Assembly: GCF_004297125.1 (NCBI RefSeq)
Contig: NZ_SCVD01000034.1
Coordinates: forward strand, 1-64,000
DNA from: Phenylobacterium sp.
GTDB lineage: Bacteria; Pseudomonadota; Alphaproteobacteria; Caulobacterales; Caulobacteraceae
Length of the DNA: 64,000 nt
Direction: 5' to 3'
The notes beneath the pieces were generated by a model that was not told the DNA's origin, searched no databases, and worked only from the letters and a program-made list of their open reading frames with translations. Shown here piece by piece: positions 8,101 through 15,126 of the stretch (the stretch's first letter is position 1; each line of letters starts with the position of its first letter). A program made the position numbers and the translations under genes.

Positions 8101-8153
8101 ATTGGACTACAACAGCCAAATCGGTCCGATTTCGTACAGTGCATAATCGGACC
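8101..8153. promoter_or_regulatory. Repeated AT(C/T)GG(A/T)C motifs between Ubl and antitoxin genes
   Basis: Three related 8-mers lie in the divergent intergenic region: ATTGGACT (8101), ATCGGTCC (8120) and ATCGGACC (8146). The middle one is part of the perfect inverted repeat ATCGG-T-CCGAT (8120-8130). Xre antitoxins usually repress their own operon from such sites. Because the Ubl operon starts on the other side, one regulator could control both. Spacing (19 and 26 bp) is not exactly helical. Confidence 0.45.
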
Positions 8154-8197
8154 TAAACCTCAGATCAAGTTTTTTCTGAGACACCAGGAGGAGCCGT

Positions 8198-8587
8198 TTG
8201 CCACATGCCACAGACACACTCGAGCAGCCCTCGTCACAGCCCAGCAGCAGCGAGAGGCTGCGGGCGTTTTTCAGGATCGCTGAACTCTGGGGCCTCACCA
8301 CAGATCAACAAATAATTCTGCTGGGCAGTCCCTCCCGTTCCACATTTTTCAAGTGGAAGAAAGACGGCGGGGAGATGTCACCAGATACAGAAGAGCGAAT
8401 TTCGCATCTCGTATCGATCTACAAGTCGCTTCAGATCATCGTTCCCGAGCCCGTCAACTCGGATACATGGCTGAAGCGACCGAACCGATTCTTTGATGGA
8501 CGTACGGCGTTGGACAAGATGCTCGATGGTAAACTCACCGACATCTATGCAGTCCGTTCGTATGTAGACGCGCAACGCGGAGGGTAG
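8198..8587 (+). CDS. Xre/MbcA/ParS-type antitoxin of a RES-Xre pair
   Basis: 129 aa. An N-terminal HTH-like region (about 20-60) precedes a C-terminal toxin-binding domain with the family pattern PNRFFDGRTALDKML ... VRSYVDAQRGG (DUF2384). Start: TTG 8198, with a near-perfect AGGAGG 6 nt upstream, which makes this rare start codon credible. The stop is 1 nt before the next start, so antitoxin and toxin form one operon. In this family the antitoxin blocks the RES toxin and binds the promoter DNA. The operon is divergent from the ubiquitin-like operon. Confidence 0.85.
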   Translation: MPHATDTLEQPSSQPSSSERLRAFFRIAELWGLTTDQQIILLGSPSRSTFFKWKKDGGEMSPDTEERISHLVSIYKSLQIIVPEPVNSDTWLKRPNRFFDGRTALDKMLDGKLTDIYAVRSYVDAQRGG

Positions 8588-8588
8588 A

Positions 8589-9299
8589 TTGCGTTATCCC
8601 ACGCGCTCAGTGGATCAGAAGTGGCGGCGTTTAATTCCGTCCCGCTTTCCGCCAATCGACATCTACGAGCGCCTGGGCTCACCCGAGCTCGCGCGCGCGG
8701 CGATTGATTCGGAGAATCGAACCAATCCCCGCCTGTTGGCGCGGGAGTGGCTCGTCGAGGGTTCCCCCCGCGTCGATGCCCGCTCCCCGCGCTTACAGAA
8801 CTGGAATCACGCGCCGTTCGCCTACAAGAACCCCGAAGGCAGCACATTCCTCGATAAGGCCTTCGGAGTCATGGAGGTCGCGGACAGCGTGGAAGCGGCG
8901 TTGGCGATCGCCATCCGACGTCGCGAAATTTTCCTGAGCCGCACGGACGAGCCGCCGACGAATCTCGACATGCGAATGCTGGTGACGCGGATCAACGGCG
9001 AGTTCGCCGACCTGACGGGTCTGCCGCGCGACGCTTCGCAAAGAGATCGACGCCGTATCGGACTGGAGGTTTACAACGCCGACGGCTGCGGGGTGCTATT
9101 CAAGTGCGCAGAGCGTCCAGACGCGACCTGCCTGGCTGTCTTCGACAATCGTGTTGTAGGGACGACCGAGCAGGCCGCGCACTACAGATTTGTGTGGGAT
9201 GGAAGGCAGATCCGCAGCGTCTATGACTTCTCACCGCCGGGCAATGTGATCGAAAGATCGGCTCTCATCACTGGCGCGATCGAACAGGAAGCAGCGTAG
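8589..9299 (+). CDS. RES-domain toxin (predicted NAD+-degrading)
   Basis: 236-aa RES protein. The domain spans most of the chain: the early Tyr-Glu-Arg region (DIYERLG, about 25), the central LDKAFGVMEVADSVEAALA helix region with Glu, and a C-terminal part with the VFDNRVVG strand. Known RES toxins have an ADP-ribosyltransferase-like fold and deplete NAD+. The length is at the upper end for the family. Start codon is apparently TTG 8589, directly after the antitoxin stop, without a good Shine-Dalgarno of its own, so translation is probably coupled. It is the last gene of the pair. Confidence 0.82.
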   Translation: MRYPTRSVDQKWRRLIPSRFPPIDIYERLGSPELARAAIDSENRTNPRLLAREWLVEGSPRVDARSPRLQNWNHAPFAYKNPEGSTFLDKAFGVMEVADSVEAALAIAIRRREIFLSRTDEPPTNLDMRMLVTRINGEFADLTGLPRDASQRDRRRIGLEVYNADGCGVLFKCAERPDATCLAVFDNRVVGTTEQAAHYRFVWDGRQIRSVYDFSPPGNVIERSALITGAIEQEAA

Positions 9300-9737
9300 T
9301 GGCGCTTACCAACGCAGCGCGGGAAAATGCACACGCGCTGTAGACACAGCTGAAAATGATTCCTAAGTTCGGGTGGCGCTCGTCGCAGTTCACGTCCCCG
9401 CCGTGCTACCGAACGGGATAACTACGGCAGTGAGAGACAACAGTCTCCCAACGGCCGAACCGATAGCGGATATAAGAGCAAACGCTCACCGCTCTCGGGT
9501 AAGAACAAGCAATACGCATATCGCCTTTTCCTCCTTCTCCGGGTTTGAGCCCGGAGACTCCGTGCGCCCCATGCGCCACGTAGTTGGCCAGGGAGTGCGG
9601 AGTGGAAAAAAAGCGACGAGCGCCACCATCAGAGGTGGCCTAGCGGCGGCTTGAAGTCAAGACGACTGCACACAGAACAACCAGCTGGACCACGGAAGCG
9701 AAGCCTGCGGCACGTGACCGCAGATCAATCTCGAGTC
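9300..9737. other. Gene-free interval after the RES toxin
   Basis: 438 bp without a convincing gene. A small hairpin, GCTGT-AGAC-ACAGC, lies about 40 bp behind the RES stop. CTGAAAATGA (9350-9359) and AAGACGACTGCAC (9659-9671) resemble two halves of the Tn402/Tn5053 end sequence as I remember it, but they lie 300 bp apart and in opposite orientations, so they may be relics or coincidence. A short stretch near 9,630 resembles the D-arm of a serine tRNA, but no full tRNA can be folded. Confidence 0.45.
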
Positions 9738-10454
9738 CTATTCAGCCTCTGTTGCGCTTGTCTCGCGACGTTCACGCACCCTTTGGCGACGTCTACGCTG
9801 CCGTTCGCGTTTCACTTCATCGTGCGTCGGGATCTCGGAAAGACGAAGGTCGCTGTGCTCGATCAACGCCGGCAGGACACGTTTTCCCAGGGAGTCCAGG
9901 TAAACCTTGATCCCCTCACGCCGAGCGAACTTGAACGCCGGCACGAAGTCTGTGTCGGCCGTCACAACAACGAGCGACCTCACGGTGTCGTTGAGAGACA
10001 GTCGCGCGATGTCGAGGCCGATCCGGATATCAACGCCCTTCTGGCGCAGGTTGGGTTTGAGGTCGTTGGCCGTCAGCGCCCTTGGAGCCCGGGTCAACTT
10101 GTCCATCGCTGACTCGCGGACTTGCCACCCCCCGATCCTGACGTCACCCATGCGGAGCGCCAGGTTGGGGGCGCTCGCCAGTTCGTTTTGCAGCCGCATT
10201 GCCGCCTGCGTGCGATCGCTCGCTTGCAAGTCCAGCTCAGATGCATCGATGGGATTGATCAGCACACCTTGGGCGGCTGGCGCGTCGTAGTAATAGATGC
10301 GCAGGAGGTCGCAGTCCTTCACGGCCTCATGGGCGACTATCCGGTCGCATTCATCCAGGATGTCTTTCGCCGTCGGAAAGCGACGATGCCGGGCCCAGAG
10401 GACCTTCTGGATGAACCCGCCGTCGACGCAAATCGCGAATCGAGGCTTGAACAC
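9738..10454 (-). CDS. NYN-domain (PIN-like) ribonuclease
   Basis: 238 aa. The NYN/LabA-type fold is indicated by acidic residues in the typical places: Asp11 in ICVDGGF, Asp142 and Asp148 in KGVDIRIGLDI, and Asp167/Asp169 in VTADTDFVPAF. The family binds a metal ion with these and is predicted to cut RNA. The C-terminus (about 212-232) is a strongly basic Arg-rich tail, suited to binding nucleic acid. Translation starts at GTG 10454. NYN proteins often accompany defence and mobile genes; here it sits with a toxin-antitoxin pair and a Ubl operon, but its own role is unknown. Confidence 0.8.
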   Translation of the reverse strand: MFKPRFAICVDGGFIQKVLWARHRRFPTAKDILDECDRIVAHEAVKDCDLLRIYYYDAPAAQGVLINPIDASELDLQASDRTQAAMRLQNELASAPNLALRMGDVRIGGWQVRESAMDKLTRAPRALTANDLKPNLRQKGVDIRIGLDIARLSLNDTVRSLVVVTADTDFVPAFKFARREGIKVYLDSLGKRVLPALIEHSDLRLSEIPTHDEVKRERQRRRRQRVRERRETSATEAE

Positions 10455-10923
10455 CCACTACAGCTAACATTTTTCGGGATTCGGCAAAACGGCCGTCCGC
10501 CCGTGGCGTCCCTTTCGGTCCGCACTTATTAAGGGTGACGGGCGAACGACCTGTTTTGCAAGGACAGCCTATAGGCCGTGCCTTGCCGAAGTGTCAACGA
10601 TGAACCGGAAAGCCTTGTTCCATTCCGTTGAGCTAACCCTCAACCAGATGGATGCGCTCATGATCCGATGCAATAGGCAGCATCATCACACGTATGCCGC
10701 CACTCAAGACATCAACTCTGAAGACAGAGTTTTCTTCCAGCAGGGTTGAGCGCCCCTTTCCGGGATGTTGATCGCCGAAAGCGCCGCTGCTCAGCGCAAA
10801 CATGCCCATCAGCGGGAATCGTTCTATCTTTATTCCTGCCTTTCTCGCGCATTTCGAACCAAAGGAGCCTAACTTGGCCGATCTGGTCTCGCGTTCTGAG
10901 TTTCGCCTGTCTTCGCTGTCGCG
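10455..10923. other. Gene-free interval between NYN and unknown gene
   Basis: 469 bp. A 112-aa minus-strand frame (10,633-10,971) overlaps the start of the next gene antisense and shows no recognisable domain. A 33-codon plus-strand frame begins at ATG 10,648. Neither has a good ribosome binding site and I do not call them. The region probably holds the divergent promoters of both neighbours. Confidence 0.4.
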
Positions 10924-11457
10924 GTGGCCACCGGAGTGAGCACCACCCTCGTGGACGAAGAAGAAGGACATCTGCTGATCCGCCTGCTGGATCTCCCTGG
11001 CGTTCGGGAGATCGAGGCGCTGCTAGCGCGCGCCGTGGCCGCCCGAGGCAAGAACTGGCAGTGGTGTGACGAATACGATGAGGCCAAAGCGCTGGCGGAG
11101 CGGGTCTCGCGCCAAGCCTTCGGCATCGCCGAGGCGGACACACGACATGTCGATGACCCCAAGCGTTCCCGCGAGGACAACGACAACGAAGGAGGGTGGT
11201 GGGAAAGCCACTTCCGCGGCTATGTCGAGAACAATCAGCCAGACCCAGGAGCTGATTGGGCAGCCCTCGATTGGGATGTCAGCGACGAGGCGGGGCGGCC
11301 GCTCCGCGCTCTCGGCTTCTTCCACCGCCAGATCGTTGCGGTGGAGTACGGCCTGTGCGGACACCTCCCGGGTGAAGTCGTAGACCTGAGCCCGGCCGAA
11401 GCAAAAGCGATCGAAGCTCGGCTGCAAGCCGACTTTCAACTATTCAAAGCAAAATGA
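10924..11457 (+). CDS. Hypothetical protein, acidic, unknown function
   Basis: 177 aa if GTG 10924 is used; GTG 10936 is nearly as good, and neither has a clear ribosome binding site. The protein is acidic, with a helical first half (LIRLLDLPGVREIEALLARAV) and a Trp-rich middle (WWESHFRGYVENNQPDPGADWAALDWDV). A final helix is rich in Ala/Glu/Lys. No transmembrane segment or signal peptide is seen. I recognise no family. The codon pattern looks like real coding sequence. It lies between the NYN gene and the resolvase, and belongs to the cargo of the transposon-like module. Confidence 0.6.
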   Translation: MATGVSTTLVDEEEGHLLIRLLDLPGVREIEALLARAVAARGKNWQWCDEYDEAKALAERVSRQAFGIAEADTRHVDDPKRSREDNDNEGGWWESHFRGYVENNQPDPGADWAALDWDVSDEAGRPLRALGFFHRQIVAVEYGLCGHLPGEVVDLSPAEAKAIEARLQADFQLFKAK

Positions 11458-11776
11458 ATTCTCAGGGTCTGCCGCACCGGGCTGCTGCGCGCTCAAGGCG
11501 CCGTGAGAGCAGAAAAGCGACTGTGAAAACGAACGCCGCCGCCGGCGTCGTCATGGCGAAGTTCATCAAACCTTGAAGCATGCCGCGCCCATCTGGTTAG
11601 GCCTCGACTTAACCCTTTTACGCCCGCGCCAGCCACCCACGCGCTCGCATATCGTTCCAAAACCCAAATCGGGACGTCGCGGTACATAGAAAATGGGATG
11701 GGATATAGTGACGGAAAATGGCCAACGGACGATGCCCGTAGCTGTTGTCACTAAATCGACCGTTTGTGGAACACGT
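11458..11776. promoter_or_regulatory. Resolvase upstream region, candidate res site
   Basis: 319 bp without a gene. TAGTGAC (11706-11712) and GTCACTA (11747-11753) are inverted around a 34-bp spacer just before the resolvase; paired sites of this kind are expected at a resolution site. Further left, TGTGAAAACG (11522-11531) recurs in inverted orientation exactly at the comM junction (33946-33955). Both observations are by eye. Confidence 0.35.
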
Positions 11777-12478
11777 ATGTCCCAGCCCGCGAGGTCAACC
11801 GTCCACCCAAGCAAGCCCAAAGCCCTGGCGTCAACGCGGTCGGTAGGACTGCGCGGCGTCTTAGTTGGCTATGCGCGGGTGTCGAAATCAGACGGCCGTC
11901 AGACCTTGGACCTCCAACGGGATGCCCTGCTGGCAGCAGGCATCACGGCTAAGAACATCTACGAGGACCACGCCTCTGGTCGAAACGACGACAGGCCAGG
12001 CTTGGCGGCGTGCATCAAGGCTTTGCGCGGCGGGGACACTCTCGTGGTGTGGAAATTGGATCGGCTGGGCCGCAATCTTCGACACCTCGTCAATACCGTG
12101 CAGGACCTTCAGGCTGAAGGCATCGGCTTGCGCGTGCTTACAGGCCAAGGTGCAGCCATCGATACGACGACCCCGGCCGGAAAGCTGGTGTTCGGAATAT
12201 TCGCTGCACTCGCGGAGTTCGAGCGCGAGCTGATCTCTGAACGAACCCGAGCCGGTCTTGCCGCTGCGCGAGCGCGGGGCCGCGCCGGCGGACGCAAGCC
12301 CAAAATGACTGCGGCCAAGGTGCGCCTTGCGCAGGCAGCAATGGGGAAACCTGAGACTCGGGTCAGCGCGCTCTGTAGGGAAATAGGCGTATCGCGGCAG
12401 ACCCTCTACCGACATGTTGGGCCACAAGGCGAATTGCGAGCGGCTGGACTTCAAGTGCTGGGTCGGAAGGCACCATAA
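11777..12478 (+). CDS. tniR: Serine recombinase, TniR/Tn3-type resolvase
   Basis: 233 aa from ATG 11777; upstream in-frame starts would only add unrelated residues. The N-terminal resolvase domain begins with VGYARVS, in which Ser36 is the nucleophile. It continues with DLQRDALLAAGI, DHASGRNDDRPGL and the WKLDRLGRNL motif. A C-terminal helix-turn-helix (ALCREIGVSRQTLYRH) binds DNA. Such enzymes resolve cointegrates at a res site, which is needed when TnsA is absent. In Tn5053 the resolvase follows tniQ directly; here it is over 6 kb away. A short hairpin follows the stop. Confidence 0.9.
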   Translation: MSQPARSTVHPSKPKALASTRSVGLRGVLVGYARVSKSDGRQTLDLQRDALLAAGITAKNIYEDHASGRNDDRPGLAACIKALRGGDTLVVWKLDRLGRNLRHLVNTVQDLQAEGIGLRVLTGQGAAIDTTTPAGKLVFGIFAALAEFERELISERTRAGLAAARARGRAGGRKPKMTAAKVRLAQAAMGKPETRVSALCREIGVSRQTLYRHVGPQGELRAAGLQVLGRKAP

Positions 12479-12479
12479 A

Positions 12480-12494
12480 CTCCCGTTCCGGGAG
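12480..12494 (+). terminator. Hairpin after the resolvase
   Basis: CTCCCG-TTC-CGGGAG is a perfect 6-bp stem with a 3-nt loop, starting 2 nt after the resolvase stop codon. No T-run follows, so termination would be weak or Rho-assisted. Confidence 0.4.
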
Positions 12495-12894
12495 CGGGTG
12501 GGAAGCGAACACCAGGCTTTCAGCCACCGAACTCAGCTTAGCGGCAGTCGTTGAACCTTCGCCGGGCTCCGCTGTCCGTCATCCATGCCCCGAGCAAATC
12601 CGCAGGGAACTTCGCCCAAGCAGGAGAGGGTTCAGGATGTGCGGCAAAGACGGCGCTGGTAGTGCGTGTCAGCGGGGAGAAAGCCCCATACGGATTGAGC
12701 GCCGCCGCTTCAATCGAGGCAGCGGGGCGGCGGAGGAGGTCTGCCGGCGAGCATGTACCAGGGCCGCCCCGCTCACGGGCTCTCCGCCTAGTCCGGGACT
12801 GGGAGATGCAGCGACCGCATACGGAGCAGCGAACAAGGACGGCTGAAACCCTCGCATGCCGGCTGAAAAGCGCGCATGCGCGAGCGGCGGGCGA
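12495..12894. other. Gene-free interval between resolvase and cytochrome c
   Basis: 400 bp at the border of the transposon-like module and the catabolic block. Short frames exist but none has a ribosome binding site or a recognisable product. CGGCTGAAA occurs twice in direct orientation (near 12,841 and 12,861), next to the symmetric GCGCGCATGCGCG. If the module ends here, these could be transposase-binding repeats; this is a guess. Confidence 0.4.
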
Positions 12895-13380
12895 TTAGCG
12901 CCACGGGTAATCGGCTAGTCTGACGCCACGCGAAGCGAAACGATCAACGATTCTTCGGCGCAGGCTCACCACGTCGGCCGGACGAACCTGCGCCAAACGC
13001 GCCACTTCAGCGGACGTGAAGCGCTCGGGCTGCGCCGCTTCGCCCCGCCAGCGTTCGACGATGTAGTTCAGGACCGACGCCTTTTGCTCTGGGCTCAAGC
13101 CAGAGCCGGCCACGCCAGGCACGCTTACCATGTAAAGGCGACCTTCGGCGTCGCCGGCCAAATGTCCGATTGACGTTTCGAAAGGCGGGATGCCGGCCGA
13201 AACGGCACCCCGCCCATCACTCACATGGCAACCGGAGCAACGCAGCAGGTACATTGCTTGTGGCGAAGTCATGCCGTGGAGCGGCTCGGCGCGCGCGCCC
13301 CATGCAAACGCAATGGCCGCCGCCGCGGCGGCAACAACCGCGCCCAGGCCGAGACCGGTGACGCCTCTGGCGGGCGGCAT
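12895..13380 (-). CDS. Periplasmic c-type cytochrome of the amine dehydrogenase operon
   Basis: 161 aa. A signal peptide (about 1-31) precedes a single haem c site, Cys48-Ser-Gly-Cys51-His52. The start at ATG 13380 overlaps the stop of the light-chain gene (TGATG), so it is the last gene of the dehydrogenase operon. The haem lies close to the N-terminus, followed by a helical tail with SPEQKASVLNYIVERW, as in small class I cytochromes. It probably takes electrons from the TTQ enzyme, the role filled by amicyanin or azurin in classical systems; no blue-copper gene is seen nearby. A longer upstream frame (to 13446) lies inside the previous gene and is not used. Confidence 0.78.
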   Translation of the reverse strand: MPPARGVTGLGLGAVVAAAAAAIAFAWGARAEPLHGMTSPQAMYLLRCSGCHVSDGRGAVSAGIPPFETSIGHLAGDAEGRLYMVSVPGVAGSGLSPEQKASVLNYIVERWRGEAAQPERFTSAEVARLAQVRPADVVSLRRRIVDRFASRGVRLADYPWR

Positions 13381-13931
13381 CAGCCCGCCGTTCCCACAAC
13401 GATCGCGACCGTGCAGTGGTAGCCCTTGTTCGCGTTCGCCATGCACCAGTTGACGTCGTTGTTCAGCCCCATGGTGTACGGCGGGCGCTCGCCCTTGCTG
13501 CCCAGGCAGAACTTTGCGCCGGTGAAGGGCGTGTTTCCGCAGCAGTCGTAGTAGGAGACCAGGTAGTCGCGCTTGTCAGCGGGGTTATGACACGTGCCGA
13601 CCCATGAGACCTGGGACGCTTCCGAGCCCATTGGGCAGGTCGATTTGCTTCCCCCAGCGGTTGTGCACAGGAAGCCATCGAGCGCGCAGTACCGCCAATA
13701 GGTGCAGGTCTCGTCATCCTCGGGCGCCGGGGCGCCGAACGCGCGGTCGAATGGCAACGTCGTAACGGCGCCGCCGAGCAATAGCCCTCCCAACTGGGCT
13801 AACGCGCTGCGCCGACCATGCGTGCGCGCGCTCCGGCGAGCGCTGGTGACCAATAGACCCTCCAGCGCCTCGCCAAGAACACGAGGTGCGCGCGACAGCG
13901 CGTGCTTCCAACCGCGGGGCGTGCTGCTCAT
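13380..13931 (-). CDS. mauA: Amine dehydrogenase light chain (TTQ subunit)
   Basis: 183-aa precursor of the cofactor-carrying small subunit. A twin-arginine signal (Arg40-Arg41, then a hydrophobic stretch ending in AFGA) fits Tat export of a folded protein. Trp110 (SWVGTC) and Trp162 (VNWC) are the pair that forms tryptophan tryptophylquinone, and Asp129 (YDCC) matches the catalytic aspartate of MADH. Spacing from Cys76 to Trp110 equals that of Paracoccus MADH exactly. Ten cysteines are present instead of twelve: the positions corresponding to the Cys38-Cys86 disulfide are both replaced. AGGAG is 9 nt before ATG 13931. Methylamine and aromatic-amine enzymes cannot be told apart here. Confidence 0.88.
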   Translation of the reverse strand: MSSTPRGWKHALSRAPRVLGEALEGLLVTSARRSARTHGRRSALAQLGGLLLGGAVTTLPFDRAFGAPAPEDDETCTYWRYCALDGFLCTTAGGSKSTCPMGSEASQVSWVGTCHNPADKRDYLVSYYDCCGNTPFTGAKFCLGSKGERPPYTMGLNNDVNWCMANANKGYHCTVAIVVGTAG

Positions 13932-13962
13932 GTTCCTTGCTCCTGGCTCGGTTGTTGCATCA

Positions 13963-14568
13963 TCAGACGAATGCCAGCGCACGCTGTTTCGCGAGCTGCT
14001 GAACGGAGGCGGCGCCCGCCTCTAGCGCGTGAAATAGGCTCTCAAGCTGTTCGCGATTGTTGATCAGCCCCTTCGCGCGAACCACGCCATCGCCATCGAG
14101 CACGACCCCAAAAGGCAGGCGCTGCACGCGGTATGCCATTCCAAGTTCCGTCGAAAGCACATAGGCGAAATCCCCCAGACGGCGTCTTGAGATGAATGCC
14201 TGGTGGGTCGCTTCCTCACCGTCGCTGGCGAGGACGACATCGAGCCAGTGGCCCTCATCCTTTCGGACGCTATCCAGGACCGGCAGAAGCTGTTTGCAGA
14301 CGGGACATGAGGTGGACAAGAAGAAGAGCAGCTGAGCACGCCCGCGGCCGGGCCCGACCACCACCCCCCCGCCGTTGAGGCTCGGCAGACGCATTGTTGG
14401 GCTCGCCTCGCCGACTTTGGGTCCGCCGCTGTCCATCAAAGCTCCGACCGGGGCGACACGTTCGTAGAGCACGCCGATCTGACGCAGCATGGCCCAAACC
14501 ACGGCCGCCAGGACGAGGAAGCACAGCCAAAGGGCGCCCAACAGGACGAGTATCGTGCTCTGCGCCAT
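13963..14568 (-). CDS. mauD: MauD-like thioredoxin-fold maturation protein
   Basis: 201 aa. One N-terminal membrane anchor (about 5-27) is followed by a periplasmic thioredoxin-like domain with the redox motif Cys88-Pro-Val-Cys91 (STSCPVCKQLLP). In mau/aau operons MauD is needed for disulfide formation in the cysteine-rich light chain. The start ATG 14568 shares one base with the mauE stop (TAATG). It lies directly before the light-chain gene, as in known clusters. A longer open frame to 15,099 exists but runs through mauE antisense of frame and is not real. Confidence 0.9.
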   Translation of the reverse strand: MAQSTILVLLGALWLCFLVLAAVVWAMLRQIGVLYERVAPVGALMDSGGPKVGEASPTMRLPSLNGGGVVVGPGRGRAQLLFFLSTSCPVCKQLLPVLDSVRKDEGHWLDVVLASDGEEATHQAFISRRRLGDFAYVLSTELGMAYRVQRLPFGVVLDGDGVVRAKGLINNREQLESLFHALEAGAASVQQLAKQRALAFV

Positions 14569-15125
14569 TAGATGCGCCCCCCGCTCACCAGAGCCACGCC
14601 GCCGCGGGCCACCATCCGCCGTCGATTGGCGAGCGCCTGGCCTGCAGCCGCGACGCAAACGAACGCGAGGCAGCCGGCCGCCGCGCCGGCGAGGATCACC
14701 AACCAGGATGGCTGGCTCGACGCCAGCGCTGCGGAGCTGAGCAGGCATGTGCAGAGCGCCAGGTTCCGCAGCACCAGGGCGAGACTGATCGGTGTGGGCG
14801 GGCCCCCGCAACCGCAGCTGATCTCCGAGCGGCCCCGCACAAGGTTGACGCCCATCGCCACGGCGTAGAGGGCGAGAAGTGCCGCCGCAGCCATGAACGC
14901 CTGGTCTTGAAATGTCGGGATGAGGAGCGCGGAGCCGACGGCGAATTCGGCGAGCGGAAGGAGTAGCGCGACGGCTGGGATGGCCAATTCCGGCGCGAGC
15001 CGGTAGTCCCAGAGGATGCCTTCGAAGCGTGCCGTGTCCAAAAGTTTGTGGGCGGCTGCGTGGAACAGCAAAAGCGCGGTGAACACCGCGAGCGTCCAAA
15101 TCAGGAGATCTGTCGCAGTCGCCAT
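14568..15125 (-). CDS. mauE: MauE-like membrane maturation protein
   Basis: 185 aa, mostly hydrophobic. Four membrane helices are likely (about 7-25, 48-68, 74-95 and 143-163), with a cysteine motif SCGCGG near residue 105. MauE works with MauD in light-chain maturation. ATG 15125 comes 1 nt after the stop of the heavy-chain gene and its own stop overlaps mauD, so mauB-E-D-A is one tightly packed operon in the same order as the known aau and mau clusters. Confidence 0.88.
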   Translation of the reverse strand: MATATDLLIWTLAVFTALLLFHAAAHKLLDTARFEGILWDYRLAPELAIPAVALLLPLAEFAVGSALLIPTFQDQAFMAAAALLALYAVAMGVNLVRGRSEISCGCGGPPTPISLALVLRNLALCTCLLSSAALASSQPSWLVILAGAAAGCLAFVCVAAAGQALANRRRMVARGGVALVSGGRI

Positions 15126-15126
15126 C

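Larger units (their letters stand above)
1544..12478 (+). mobile_element. Tn5053/Tn7-like TniA-TniB-TniQ module with cargo and resolvase
   Basis: Three overlapping plus-strand genes (DDE transposase, AAA+ ATPase, TniQ) form the core, and a serine resolvase lies at 11,777-12,478. This gene set (tniA, tniB, tniQ, tniR, no tnsA) is that of the Tn5053/Tn402 family, but there the resolvase directly follows tniQ. Here about 6.6 kb of cargo separates them: the ubiquitin-like operon, a RES/Xre pair, a NYN nuclease and one unknown gene. I could not define the terminal inverted repeats by eye, so the outer limits are only the outermost recognised genes. Confidence 0.6.

Noticed and set aside
9625..9700. 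tRNA-Ser-like start (AGGTGGCCTAGCGG)
   Set aside because: No anticodon stem or T-arm (GGTTCGAATCC-like) follows at proper distance; no acceptor stem pairs.
10633..10971. 112-aa minus-strand frame
   Set aside because: No ribosome binding site, no recognisable domain, and it overlaps the start of the 10,924 gene antisense.
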